Assembly (NCBI GenBank): GCA_963816065.1
Contig: CAWFJG010000009.1
Coordinates: forward strand, 186,001-250,000
Direction of reading: 5' to 3'
From: Roseiarcus sp963816065
GTDB lineage: Bacteria; Pseudomonadota; Alphaproteobacteria; Rhizobiales; Beijerinckiaceae
Length of the DNA stretch: 64,000 bases
Shown here: positions 36,462-46,006 of the stretch, in pieces
How the letters are laid out: every line of letters begins with the position of its first letter
How positions within the stretch are numbered: position 1 is the stretch's first letter
Notes under the pieces: generated by a model
What the model was told of the DNA's origin: nothing
Databases searched by the model: none
What the model saw: the letters and a program-made list of their open reading frames with translations, nothing else
Position numbers and translations under genes: made by a program

Positions 36462-37493
36462 TCAGGCCGGCGTCGGCGCGTCGGCGCGCAAGAGTTTCTC
36501 GTGCTTCAATTCCGCCCACAGGTCGGCGGGGATTGGATGGGTGAACGCCGCGAGGTTGCGCTCGACCTGATCGACCCTGATCGCGCCGGGGATGATCGAC
36601 GCCACGATCGGATGGCCGAGGGGAAACTGCAGCGCCGCAGCGGCGATCGGAACGCCGTACCGTTTGCACACGGCCTCGATCTTGGCTACCCGCGCCAAGA
36701 TCTCAGGGCCGGCGGGCGCGTAATTGTACATCGCGCCCGGAACGGCGCCGGTCGCCAGAATGCCAGAGTTGTAGCCGCCGCCGATCACGATTCCCACCCC
36801 GCGCTCGGCGCAGCGAGGGAATTCCTCGTCGAGCACGTCAGTCTCGAGCAGTGTGTAGCGCAGCGCCAACAAGAAGAAATCCATGTCGAAGGCGTCGAGA
36901 AAGCGCGGGATCGACCCCATCATATTGAGCCCGGCGCCGATGCTGTTGATCGCGCCCTGGTCGCGCAACTCGGCAAGCGCGCGCCATCCGCTCACGGTCA
37001 ACTGATTAAAATAGGCGTCGACGGCAGCCTGGTTCCTGTGACTAAAACCATCGAGATCGTGGACGAGCAGCAGATCGACGCGGTTGATTCCGAGCCGCTG
37101 CAGGCTGTCCTCGAACGATCGCATCACGCCGTCGTAGCCGTAGTCGAACACAGTCTCGAAATCGAGCCCGCCGATCCATTGGCCGCGCTCGAACGGCCCA
37201 GGCTTCAGGGGCCTCTTCAACAGCCGCCCGATTTTGGTGGAAAGAACGTAATCTTCGCGCGGGCGCCGGTAGAGCGAGCGGCCGAGTCGGTGTTCGGCCA
37301 GCCCGCGGCCGTACCAGGGCGAGGTATCGAAATAACGGACGCCGCCGCCCCAGGCGGCGGATATCACCTCGGCCGCCTCCTGGTCGTCGACCCTGTCGAA
37401 GAGTTCGCCTAGCGGCGCCGTGCCTAATCCGATTTCGCTGACCGGGAGCCCGGTCCGCCCGAGCTTCCGGAAGCCGATCTCGCGGGGATTCAT
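36462..37493 (-). CDS. Aldo/keto reductase (D-threo-aldose 1-dehydrogenase-like)
   Basis: A 343-residue TIM-barrel aldo/keto reductase: KLGRTGLPVSEIGLGTAPLG, VRYFDTSPWYGRGLAEHRLG (catalytic Asp/Tyr), LLLVHDLDG, INSIGAGLNMM and the C-terminal IIPGAIRVDQVERNLAAF cofactor motif. It fits the L-fucose/D-threo-aldose 1-dehydrogenase or pyridoxal dehydrogenase branch. Its ATG overlaps the stop of a small upstream ORF (ATGA), suggesting coupled translation. Substrate unknown. Confidence 0.88.
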   Translation of the reverse strand: MNPREIGFRKLGRTGLPVSEIGLGTAPLGELFDRVDDQEAAEVISAAWGGGVRYFDTSPWYGRGLAEHRLGRSLYRRPREDYVLSTKIGRLLKRPLKPGPFERGQWIGGLDFETVFDYGYDGVMRSFEDSLQRLGINRVDLLLVHDLDGFSHRNQAAVDAYFNQLTVSGWRALAELRDQGAINSIGAGLNMMGSIPRFLDAFDMDFFLLALRYTLLETDVLDEEFPRCAERGVGIVIGGGYNSGILATGAVPGAMYNYAPAGPEILARVAKIEAVCKRYGVPIAAAALQFPLGHPIVASIIPGAIRVDQVERNLAAFTHPIPADLWAELKHEKLLRADAPTPA

Positions 37494-37702
37494 TGTTCCG
37501 GCTCGGGTTCGAATCGCAGCGGATAAACACGCGTAGCGCGCGACCGCATGCCGCGCAAAGCTGCGGTTTCGGCAATGTCCCTGTCGAAGACGACCACGAT
37601 GCAAACGACTTTCTCTTGCGCCTCAAGCATGACGCCCGACCCTCTGCACCGGACCGCCGGCTTGAGCGCCTCGCCCACGAAATCGTGGCGCAATTTCATC
37701 AC
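37490..37702 (-). CDS. Small hypothetical protein coupled to aldo/keto reductase
   Basis: A 70-residue ORF, MMKLRHDFVGEALKPAVRCR, ending RVYPLRFEPEPEQ with its TGA overlapping the next ATG. An internal ATG gives MLEAQEKVVCIVVVFDRDIA with a short beta-like core. The overlap is the only argument that it is real; no family is recognised. In 37703-37987 I see no gene. Confidence 0.4.
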   Translation of the reverse strand: MMKLRHDFVGEALKPAVRCRGSGVMLEAQEKVVCIVVVFDRDIAETAALRGMRSRATRVYPLRFEPEPEQ

Positions 37703-37987
37703 ACAGCAAGCCTTTGACTCTCCTTCCCGTCTTCGTCCGCGCGAGGGGGATAATTCCGCTCGTCATGGCTTCGGGGGAAGGCCGAATACGGCGTCCTCCC
37801 ACGCTGAGACGAAGACATCTCAACGGTTCGGGAAGCAAGCTTGCGGAGCTTGTGTTCCGCCCCGGAGTTTCGACCTGGACCAGAAGTCGCACGGGGCCTC
37901 TCCAATCTTCCATACATTTTCAACGAACAAGCCCGTGGAAAGCAAGGGGTCCCCGAGCTCAGCCAGCGATTCCCGATTAGGCCAGCG

Positions 37988-38479
37988 CTACCCCTTCGCC
38001 ATCCAGAAATCGGCCTGAAGCGCCGCAGCCTCGTCCTCGAGCAACGGACCGACGACTTCGGTCGGACGCTGGCCGGCCTTGAACACGAGCTCGCAAGGCA
38101 GGTCGAGGGTCGGGTTTTCCTCATGCGCGCCGGTCTGGACTTTCAGCGCCTTTTCGCTCTGCCCGTAGACGACGCGGCCGATCCCGGCCCAGTAGATCGC
38201 GCCGGCGCACATCGCACACGGCTCCGCCGAAGTGTAGAGCGTGCAGCGTTGAAGGAATGGAAGCTCGTAGGCGCGGGCCGCGCGCGAGGCGAGCAGGCGC
38301 TCGGCATGAGCGGTTCGGTCGCGGCCTTCGCTGGTGAAGCCGTTGCCCTGTTCCATCAAGACTTTGCCGTCGCCGTCGGCGAGCACCGAGCCGAAGGGAT
38401 GATCGCCGGTTTCGCGGGCTCGTTGGGCGACCACAAAGGCCTGGCGCAGGAGGGCTTCATCGGTGGGGCGGACGGACAT
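37988..38479 (-). CDS. Cytidine/deoxycytidylate-type deaminase (nucleoside or guanine deaminase)
   Basis: A 163-residue protein with the zinc-binding motifs of the cytidine-deaminase superfamily: TAHAERLLASRAA (His and catalytic Glu) and SAEPCAMCAGAIYWAGIGRV (two Cys). The N-terminus (MSVRPTDEALLRQAFVVAQR, then HPFGSVLADGDG) and C-terminus match guanine-deaminase/nucleoside-deaminase proteins rather than tRNA adenosine deaminase (no TadA C-terminal helix). It may deaminate guanine or another purine, and a BMP-type importer of the kind used for nucleosides lies 1.2 kb away. ATG 38479 gives the family N-terminus. Confidence 0.8.
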   Translation of the reverse strand: MSVRPTDEALLRQAFVVAQRARETGDHPFGSVLADGDGKVLMEQGNGFTSEGRDRTAHAERLLASRAARAYELPFLQRCTLYTSAEPCAMCAGAIYWAGIGRVVYGQSEKALKVQTGAHEENPTLDLPCELVFKAGQRPTEVVGPLLEDEAAALQADFWMAKG

Positions 38480-38513
38480 TGACTGCGACTCCTTCTTGCG
38501 GGCGCGGTCCGGC

Positions 38514-39314
38514 TCATCGGCTTCCGCCAACCCTGCCCTGCCCTTGCTCCTGCCCCATATAGCGCAGCACCTGCTCGAGCGGCGCGGAAGATGCGCGGAA
38601 AATCCCCGAATAGGGGGCACTGAGATCGACGATCAGAAAGCCGACGCTCGCCACGGCGATGGCGCCGCAGCCGAGCGCGGCGACCGCCATCGCGCTCGCC
38701 CGCGACATCAAGCCAAAGCCGAGAAACAGTCCGGTCGCCCAGCCCACAACGGTCAGGACGAGTGGGTAGGACACGGGGCTTGCGAGCGCGAACGCCATTT
38801 GCAGACGCGACTGAGCGATTCCATCGACCGTCGCATTGGCCGCGGCGAGCGCGGTTCGCTGCCGGTCGGTCGTCGGCGTCAGCGAGTCCAGATAGGCCTC
38901 CCGGCGCCGAAGATTGGCGATCGCCGCGGAGAAGGTGTCGGCGGCGAACTCCTTGTCGCTTTGCTCGCGGCCCCAGACCTCCGCGATGGTCTTAGCCAGG
39001 TCCTGCCGCAGGAGCGCGCGTCCCGGGTCCGCGTCGGCCCCATAGTCGGCGAGGGCGAGATCGAACGCGAGGACCCTGGCCGCCATACTCTGGATCGCGA
39101 GGTTCTGGCCCGAATAGACCCCGTAGGCCGTCCAGATGAGGAGCCCCAACGTCAGCGCCGAGAGGAGCGACAGGAGCCCGACCACGGCGCCGATCATATC
39201 GCGCGCCGGTCCGGTCGTCAGACGTTCCGGAAGGAGACGCTGCAGCGCCAGTCCGAAACATCCGCTCGCAAAAACGGTCGCGGCGACCGCTAGCCCAAAC
39301 CTCGACGCGTCCAT
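38514..39314 (-). CDS. DUF4239 (bestrophin-like) membrane protein
   Basis: A 266-residue protein with two N-terminal hydrophobic segments (LAVAATVFASGCFGLALQRL, MIGAVVGLLSLLSALTLGLL), a soluble helical middle (AARVLAFDLALADYG, LLRQDLAKTIAEVWG), then two more membrane segments and the conserved end LSAPYSGIFRASSAPLEQVL. This is DUF4239, a four-helix bestrophin-like membrane family of unknown transport role. ATG 39314 follows a purine-rich stretch. Confidence 0.75.
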   Translation of the reverse strand: MDASRFGLAVAATVFASGCFGLALQRLLPERLTTGPARDMIGAVVGLLSLLSALTLGLLIWTAYGVYSGQNLAIQSMAARVLAFDLALADYGADADPGRALLRQDLAKTIAEVWGREQSDKEFAADTFSAAIANLRRREAYLDSLTPTTDRQRTALAAANATVDGIAQSRLQMAFALASPVSYPLVLTVVGWATGLFLGFGLMSRASAMAVAALGCGAIAVASVGFLIVDLSAPYSGIFRASSAPLEQVLRYMGQEQGQGRVGGSR

Positions 39315-39666
39315 GACGCCCTGCCCGCCCTTGAAGACGCCTCGACGGGTTTCTCGGGCGCCGAACCTAGTAATCACGAACCGCGCCGCCCACACAACCG
39401 CGGCGTCGGGCCGCCGCCAGGCGCCCAACGAATGCGCGGCGCTGCCCCGTTCCTGAGCAGGCCCGAACGCCCAACTGTCCGGCGGATGTCCGGCAATTCA
39501 TTTGACACTGGCTTGCGCCGCGATAGGGTCGCGTCAGAGCGATCCGGACGGCGTCTTGCGCTCGCGCGCGGCGCGGCGGATTCGTTCCTTTCCGGCGCCG
39601 ATCTTGCGTTTACGATCCCCGGGCGAAGGGGTGAAAATTGGGGCTGGCGGTCAAGGGAATGCCGAG

Positions 39667-41233
39667 GTGAAGGTTGAAGCTCCCCTGCGACTGGAGCTGG
39701 TTGGCGTCAGCAAGTCGTTTCCCGGCGTGCGCGCCAACGAAAACGTCCACCTCCAAGTCAAGCCCGGCGAGATTCACGCGCTGCTCGGCGAGAACGGGGC
39801 AGGCAAGTCGACCCTCGTGAAGATGATTTATGGGGTCCAGGCGCCGGACGAGGGCCAGATTCTGTTCGACGGCGCGCCGGTCCGAATCTCCAATCCGCGT
39901 GCCGCCCGCCGCCTCGGCATTGGCATGGTTTTCCAGCATTTCTCGCTGTTCGAGGCGCTGACGGTGCTGGAAAACATCGCGCTCGGCCTCGACGCGCGCC
40001 TGTCCCAGCGCGAGCTGCTGGCCGAATTCCACAGAGTGCTCGATCTCTACCACCTCAAGCTCGATGCGCGCCGTATCGTCTCGACGCTCAGCGTCGGCGA
40101 GCGCCAGCGAATTGAGATCGTGCGCGCGCTACTGCTCAATCCGCGCCTCCTGATCATGGACGAGCCGACCTCGGTCCTGACGCCGCAGGAGGTCGAGCAA
40201 CTGTTCGAGGTGCTGCGCCGGCTCGCGGCGAGCGGCTGCTCGATCCTCTATATTTCCCACAAGCTGCACGAGATCGTCGCGCTTTGCGATACGGCCACGA
40301 TCCTGCGCGGCGGCAAGGTGGTCGGGATTGCCGATCCCAAGAACGAAACGTCGCGCTCGATGGCGGAAATGATGATCGGCGCCAATCTCAAGGAGATTTC
40401 CAAGCCGCTCGATCGCGTGTTCGGCCTGCCGAAGCTCGAAGTGCGGAACCTCAGTCTGCCGAAGCCCACCGAATTCGGGGTCGCGCTGCGAGACGTCACG
40501 CTCTGCGTTCGGGCGGGCGAAGTGTTCGGCGTCGCGGGCGTGGCCGGCAACGGGCAGAACGAGCTCCTTTCCGCGTTGAGCGGCGAATCGCTCGCGCCGG
40601 AATCCGAATGCCGTGATTCTGTCGGGCGAAGGCATCGGGCAGCTCGGCGTCACCGAGCGCCGTGGAATGGGCCTCTGCGCGGTCCCCGAGGAGCGCCATG
40701 GCCACGCGGCGGTGAGCGAGTTCTCCCTCACCGACAACGCTTCGCTGACCGGACGCAACCGGATGGCGTTCGTCAGCTATGGCCTGATCGACCCGGACAA
40801 GGCGAGCGACTACGCTTCGGAAGTGATCGGCGCGTTCACCGTCAAGACCACGGGGCCGAACGCGCTGGCGGGGTCGCTCTCGGGCGGCAACTTGCAGAAA
40901 TTCATCATGGGGCGGGAGATCCTGCAAAGACCCGAGGCGCTGGTCGTCTGTCAGCCGACCTGGGGCGTCGACGCCGGGGCGGCGGCCGCGATCCACCAGG
41001 CGATCGTCGATCTGGCGGGGCGCGGCTCGGCGGTGCTCGTCATCTCCCAGGACCTCGACGAGCTTCTGACCCTGTGCGACACGATTGCGGTCATCAATCT
41101 TGGCGGGCTATCGAACCCGATGAAGGTTGGCGAGGCCTCGATCGAGGAAATTGGGCTTCTCATGGGCGGCGTGCATGGCGATCCGTCGGGGACCGAGGAA
41201 ATGACGGAGCACCTGCATGCGCATCCGGCTTGA
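39667..41233 (+). CDS. ABC transporter ATPase of BMP-type importer, one frameshift
   Basis: The restored protein is 521 residues with two ABC domains in tandem, typical of sugar/nucleoside importers (RbsA/NupO-like). The first has Walker A GENGAGKST, signature LSVGERQRIEIVRAL and Walker B LLIMDEPTS. The second has a degenerate P-loop (GVAGNGQNELLSALSGES), signature LSGGNLQKFIMGREIL and VCQPTWGVD. An extra A near 40606 breaks the frame between the domains; DAVILSGEGIGQLG continues the second. GTG 39667 fits the family N-terminus best. Its stop overlaps the first permease gene (start 41217). It powers uptake by the permeases at 41217 and 42314. Confidence 0.88.
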
Positions 41234-42317
41234 GAAGCGGCTCGCTCGGAGCCGCTTGATGCTGGTGGCGACGCCGGTCGCCTCGGTGCTGCTGACCATG
41301 CTGCTCGGCGCGATCATTTTCGAGCTGATCGGCTTCGACGGACCCGACGCGATCTACCAGACCTTCATTACCCCGATCGTCGCGTCCTACAAGTGGATCG
41401 ACGTGCTGACCAAGGCGGCGCCGCTGATCATCATCGGGCTCGGGCTTTCGCTCGGCAACCAGGCCAAGATCTGGAACATCGGCGCCGAGGGCCAGTACGT
41501 GATCGGCGCCCTCGCCGGCGCCGGCGTCGCCCTCGCCGTTCCGACCGCGCCGGGTTTTGTCGCTATTCCGCTGATGATCGCGGCGGGCGTCCTCGGCGGC
41601 ATGGCCTGGGCGGCGATCCCGGCGGTGTTGCGGACGCGCCTCAACGTCTCGGAAGTCCTGTCCACCCTGATGCTCGTCTATGTCGCGATGCAGGTGCTGA
41701 ACTATTTGATCGGCGGGCCGTGGAAGGACCCGAACGGGCACAACTTCCCGCAGACGGCGCCGTTCAATCCCTCGCAGACCCTGCCCCATGCGATTCCGGG
41801 CACCGTGATCCCGCCGGGCTTCCTCGTCGCCATCGCGCTCACGGCGGTCTTCTGGATCCTGATGGCCCGGTCGGTGTACGGCTTCTCGGTCCGCACCGTC
41901 GGCGCCGCGCCGAGCGCCGCGCGCTACGGCGGCTTCGACGCCGCGCGGACGGTTTGGTCGACCTTGATGATCAGCGGCGGCATGGCGGGCCTCGCGGGCA
42001 TTCTCGAGGCGATGAGCCAGCTCGGCCAGATCAACCTCGGCTTCCCGTCGGGCTACGGCTTCACCGCGATCATCGTCTCATTCCTCGGGCGGCTGCACCC
42101 GATCGGCGTATTCCTCGCCGGGCTGATCCTCGCCGTCACTTACGTCGGGGGGCAGGTGGCGCAGACGGTGGTGCACGTGCCTCAGGCGACCGCCGGCATC
42201 TTCCAGGCGACCATGCTGTTCTTCATTCTGGCGAGCGACATCCTGGTCCGCTACCGCGTGCGTTTCGTCCGGGAAGCGCCCGGCGCGAAGCCGGCGGCCG
42301 CGGGAGCCTCGGCATGA
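41217..42317 (+). CDS. ABC transporter permease (nucleoside-type, COG4603-like)
   Basis: A 366-residue membrane protein with about nine to ten helices: GLGLSLGNQAKIWNIGAEGQ, MAWAAIPAVLRTRLNVSEVL, VGAAPSAARYGGFDAARTVW and SGYGFTAIIVSFLGRLHPIG are hallmarks of the larger permease of BMP-family importers. Its ATG (41217) overlaps the ATPase gene, and its TGA overlaps the next ATG (ATGA), so the three are translationally coupled. Confidence 0.9.
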   Translation: MRIRLEKRLARSRLMLVATPVASVLLTMLLGAIIFELIGFDGPDAIYQTFITPIVASYKWIDVLTKAAPLIIIGLGLSLGNQAKIWNIGAEGQYVIGALAGAGVALAVPTAPGFVAIPLMIAAGVLGGMAWAAIPAVLRTRLNVSEVLSTLMLVYVAMQVLNYLIGGPWKDPNGHNFPQTAPFNPSQTLPHAIPGTVIPPGFLVAIALTAVFWILMARSVYGFSVRTVGAAPSAARYGGFDAARTVWSTLMISGGMAGLAGILEAMSQLGQINLGFPSGYGFTAIIVSFLGRLHPIGVFLAGLILAVTYVGGQVAQTVVHVPQATAGIFQATMLFFILASDILVRYRVRFVREAPGAKPAAAGASA

Positions 42318-43255
42318 CCATCGGCTTCTTCATCGACGCCCTGGTCACCGTGATCGGCGTGACGACGCCGATCCTTCTCGCGGCGACGGGCGAACTGGTG
42401 GTGGAGAAGAGCGGCGTCATCAATCTCGGGGTCGAGGGCATGATGCTGATCGGGGCCGTCACCGCCTTCGCCGTCGCCTTCGATTTCGGCCCCGAGCTGG
42501 GGGACGCCGCCCCGTGGGTCGGCGTCCTTTCCGCCGCGGCCGCGGGCGCGCTCTCCTCGATGCTGTTCGCCGTTCTGGCCCTGACCCTCGGGTCGAACCA
42601 GGTGGCGACGGGGCTCGCGCTGACGATCTTCGGCATCGGCCTGTCCTCGCTGATCGGAGCGGGCTACGTCGGCATGACGGTGCCGTCGTTCGAATCGGTC
42701 TTTCCCGACTGGCTCGCGGGCGATCCCGTTTGGCGGGCGCTGTTCGGCTATAGTCCGCTCGTCTATTTCGCGGTCGCCATGGTCTTCTTCGTCGGGTGGT
42801 TCCTGAACGGCACCCGGTCGGGCCTCGTCCTGCGCGCGGTCGGCGAGAACGACGTCTCCGCTCATTCGATCGGCTATCCGGTGATCGGCATCCGCTACGC
42901 CTCCATCGCCTTCGGCGGCGCGATGGCGGGAATCGGCGGCTCCTACTTCTCGATGGTCATCACGCCGATGTGGGCCGAGCAGATGACGGCGGGGCGCGGC
43001 TGGATCGCGCTCGCGCTCGTCGTCTTCTCCGGCTGGCGCGCCGGCCGCCTGCTCGCAGGCGCCTATTTCTTCGGCATCCTGATGACGCTCGAACTCTACG
43101 CCAAGGCCTCGGGCTTCTCGTTCCTGCCGTCGCAATTCTGGGCGGCGATGCCGTATCTGATGGCGGTCTTCGTGCTCGCCGTGATATCCGCTCGCGGCGT
43201 GGCGGGAAGCGAGGCCCCGGCCTGCCTCGGCCGCCCCTTCCTGCCGAACTCCTGA
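42314..43255 (+). CDS. ABC transporter permease (nucleoside-type, COG1079-like)
   Basis: A 313-residue membrane protein: VTTPILLAATGELVVEKSGV, INLGVEGMMLIGAVTAFAVA, TLGSNQVATGLALTIFGIGL, RAVGENDVSAHSIGYPVIGI and SYFSMVITPMWAEQMTAGRG identify the smaller permease that heterodimerises with the product of the gene at 41217. The first binding-protein gene follows after 37 bases. Confidence 0.9.
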   Translation: MTIGFFIDALVTVIGVTTPILLAATGELVVEKSGVINLGVEGMMLIGAVTAFAVAFDFGPELGDAAPWVGVLSAAAAGALSSMLFAVLALTLGSNQVATGLALTIFGIGLSSLIGAGYVGMTVPSFESVFPDWLAGDPVWRALFGYSPLVYFAVAMVFFVGWFLNGTRSGLVLRAVGENDVSAHSIGYPVIGIRYASIAFGGAMAGIGGSYFSMVITPMWAEQMTAGRGWIALALVVFSGWRAGRLLAGAYFFGILMTLELYAKASGFSFLPSQFWAAMPYLMAVFVLAVISARGVAGSEAPACLGRPFLPNS

Positions 43256-43292
43256 AAGAGCCAGTGCCGACAAGAAGTAGGAGGAGGAAACC

Positions 43293-44369
43293 ATGACCCC
43301 ATTGACCCGACGAACCTTCGTGAGGACCGCCGCCGCCGGACTCGCGCTCCCGGCGCTTCAGCGCGGCGCCTTCGCCGCCGAGCCGCTCAAGGTCGGCTTC
43401 GTTTATCTCGGCGCGATCGGCGACTACGGCTGGACGTGGTCGCACGAGCAGGGCCGCAAGGAGCTCGAGAAGGCGCTGAAGGGGCAGGTCGTCACCAGCT
43501 ACGTCGAGAACGTCAAGGAGGACGCGAGCGCGGTCCCGGTGATGAAGGACCTCGCCCAGCAGGGGAACAAGCTCATCTTCACCACCTCCTACGGCTACAT
43601 GGATCAGACCCTGGAGGCCGCGAAGCAGTTCCCCGACGTCAAGTGGGAGCACTGCACCGGCTACAAGCGCGCCGACAACGTAGGCACCTACAATTCGCGC
43701 TTCTACGAAGGCCGCGCGGTGACGGGCACGATCGCCGGCATGATGTCGAAGACGGGGGTGATCGGCTTTGTCGGGTCGTTCAAAATCCCGGAAGTGGTGA
43801 TGGGCGTGAACGCGTTCACGCTCGCCGCGCAGGCCGTCAATCCGAAGATCACGACCAAGCTCGTGATGATCGACACGTGGTTCGACCCGGCCAAGGAGGC
43901 CGCGGCCGCGGAGACGCTGGCAAATCTCGGCTGCGACGTGATCGCGCAGCACGTCGACAGTCCCGCCGTCCTGCAGGTCTGCGAGAAGCGCAAGATCTAC
44001 GGGTTCGGTTACGGCGCCGACATGTCGCGATTCGCGCCGAAGGCGCACCTGACCGCGAGCCTCGACCTCTGGGGCCCCTACTACATCTCGCGCGCCAAGG
44101 CGGCGCTCGACGGAAGCTGGAAACCGGACGACACGTGGTGGGGCATGAAAGAGGGACTCCTCGGCATGGCGCCCTACGGCAAGGCCGTGCCTGAGAACGT
44201 GCGGGCCGCCGCCGACAAGATCGTCGCCGGCACGAAAGGCGGAACCTACGACGTCTTCACCGGCCCGATCGCCGACCAGTCGGGCAAGGAACGCGTGCCC
44301 GCGGGCGAACGCATGAAAGACCCCGACCTTCTGGTCATGGACTGGTACGTCAAGGGGGTGCAGAGCTGA
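43293..44369 (+). CDS. BMP-family ABC substrate-binding protein (copy 1)
   Basis: A 358-residue periplasmic binding protein with a Tat-type signal (RRTFVRTAAAGLALPALQRG). The mature part shows VGFVYLGAIGDYGWTWSHEQ, LIFTTSYGYMDQTLEAAKQF, MSKTGVIGFVGSFKIPEVVM, VMIDTWFDPAKEAAAAETLA and DVIAQHVDSPAVLQVCEKRK, the Bmp (PnrA/Med-like) fold. Such proteins bind purine nucleosides or related compounds; the deaminase gene near 38 kb makes a purine plausible here, but this is inference. It is the fourth gene of the importer operon. Confidence 0.9.
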   Translation: MTPLTRRTFVRTAAAGLALPALQRGAFAAEPLKVGFVYLGAIGDYGWTWSHEQGRKELEKALKGQVVTSYVENVKEDASAVPVMKDLAQQGNKLIFTTSYGYMDQTLEAAKQFPDVKWEHCTGYKRADNVGTYNSRFYEGRAVTGTIAGMMSKTGVIGFVGSFKIPEVVMGVNAFTLAAQAVNPKITTKLVMIDTWFDPAKEAAAAETLANLGCDVIAQHVDSPAVLQVCEKRKIYGFGYGADMSRFAPKAHLTASLDLWGPYYISRAKAALDGSWKPDDTWWGMKEGLLGMAPYGKAVPENVRAAADKIVAGTKGGTYDVFTGPIADQSGKERVPAGERMKDPDLLVMDWYVKGVQS

Positions 44370-44520
44370 GGCAATGCGAGCGGCGAGCGCCGGATCGGAT
44401 GGACCGCGTCTCGCCGCCCGAGAAGCGCGACGCCGGCGCTCGGCGAGGCATATTTTTTGCTCGGAACCGACCATGGGGCTTGGGCTCGCCACAGGGGTTC
44501 TTTGGGAGAGGGAGAAGAAA

Positions 44521-45597
44521 GTGAAACTCGTTACACGCCGGAATTTCGTGAAGGGCGCGGCCGCGGGGCTGGCGGCGCCGGCGCTCTTCAGCGGGGCGCG
44601 CGCCGCGGAGCCGCTCAAGGTCGGCTACATCTATCTCGGCCCGATCGGCGACTTCGGCTGGACCTGGGCGCACGAGAAGGGCCGCAAGGCGATGATCGAG
44701 GCGCTGAAGGGTCAGGTCGTCGCCGACTACGTCGAGAACGTCAAGGAGGACGCGAGCGCGATCCCGATCCTCAAGGACCTGGCGCAGCAGGGCCACAAGC
44801 TGATCTTCACCACGTCGTACGGTTACATGGACCAGACGGTCGAAGTGGCCAAGCAGTTCCCGGACGTCAAGTTCGAGCACTGCACCGGCTATAAGCACGC
44901 CGACAACCTCGGCACGTACAACTCGCGCTTCCATCAGGGCCGCGCCGTCGAGGGCACGATTGCGGGCCTGATGACCAAGTCCGGAACGATCGGCTACCTC
45001 GGCTCCTACAAGGTGCCCGAGGTCGTGCTCGGCGTGAACGCATTCTCGCTGGCCGCACAGGCGCAGAACCCGAACGTCAAGACGAAGCTGGTCATGATCG
45101 ACTCGTGGTTCGACCCGGCCAAGGAGGCCGCGGCCGTGCAGACGCTCGCGAACCTCGGCTGCGACGTCATCGCGCAGCACACCGACAGCCCGGCCGGCCT
45201 TCAGGTCTGCGAGCAGCGAAAGGTGTGGTGCTTCGGCCAGGGCGCCGACATGAAGCGCTTCGCGCCCAAGACCCAGCTCAGCGCGATCGAGGACATCTGG
45301 GGACCCTATTACATCTCGCGCGCCAAAGCGGCGCTCGACGGGTCGTGGAAGCCCGACGACGCCTGGTGGGGCATGAAGGAAGGCACCGTCGTCATCTCGC
45401 CCTACAGCTCCGCGATGCCCGACAACGTGAAGGCGGCGGCCGACAAGGCGATCGCCGGCTGGAAGGACGGCAGCTACGACGTCTTCACCGGCGAGATCAA
45501 GGACCAGACGGGCGCCGTCAAGGTTCCCAAGGGCGAGCGCATGGCGGACAAGGACCTCGCCGTCATCGACTGGTATGTCCAGGGCGTGCAGAGCTGA
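44521..45597 (+). CDS. BMP-family ABC substrate-binding protein (copy 2)
   Basis: A 358-residue paralogue of the gene 151 bases upstream, clearly similar along its whole length (VGYIYLGPIGDFGWTWAHEK, TSYGYMDQTVEVAKQFPDVK, MIDSWFDPAKEAAAVQTLAN). The start is GTG 44521 with AGAAGAAA upstream and a Tat-like signal (RRNFVKGAAAGLAAPALFSG). Replacements cluster around QHTDSPAGLQVCEQRKVWCF and GAVKVPKGERMADKDLAVI. The pair probably gives the shared permease two related but distinct ligands. Confidence 0.9.
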   Translation: MKLVTRRNFVKGAAAGLAAPALFSGARAAEPLKVGYIYLGPIGDFGWTWAHEKGRKAMIEALKGQVVADYVENVKEDASAIPILKDLAQQGHKLIFTTSYGYMDQTVEVAKQFPDVKFEHCTGYKHADNLGTYNSRFHQGRAVEGTIAGLMTKSGTIGYLGSYKVPEVVLGVNAFSLAAQAQNPNVKTKLVMIDSWFDPAKEAAAVQTLANLGCDVIAQHTDSPAGLQVCEQRKVWCFGQGADMKRFAPKTQLSAIEDIWGPYYISRAKAALDGSWKPDDAWWGMKEGTVVISPYSSAMPDNVKAAADKAIAGWKDGSYDVFTGEIKDQTGAVKVPKGERMADKDLAVIDWYVQGVQS

Positions 45598-46006
45598 GAC
45601 GGGCGCTGACCTTGAAGGAGGCCGTCCGCCGGGGAATCGGCGGACGGTCCTCGACCGCATGGAACGGGGAGATCCCGCCTTTGGCTCCCGAATTGAGCGA
45701 TTCCAAGAGGTTGCGGCGTCATTCGATTCCCTTTTGCGCTGTGCTCGAGCTTGCGTTCATGCCTTCCCGTGAGCCTTACCCGCGGCTGTTCGCCCGATGA
45801 GAATGACGTTACCATAGGTTTCTGATTTTCACAAGCCATATGCCACAACGCGCCGCTTTATATGGCTTTTTCAATACGACAAGAAGCCTGGCCGACCAGA
45901 ACCGGGACAAGTTCCGGTCCCCCGGCCAGTTGCTCCGCCGGGAAAAGGCAATTCCACGCAGCTGAACCCGAGGCGTCGTCGGAGACGCCCGGCGGCGCGC
46001 CCGGCC
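45598..46006. other. Intergenic region with stem-loop
   Basis: A strong hairpin lies at 45620-45650 (GGCCGTCCGCCG and CGGCGGACGGTCC around GGGAAT) 23 bases after the binding-protein stop. It lacks a U-tract, so it is a termination or mRNA-stabilising candidate only. No gene is seen in the rest. Confidence 0.5.
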
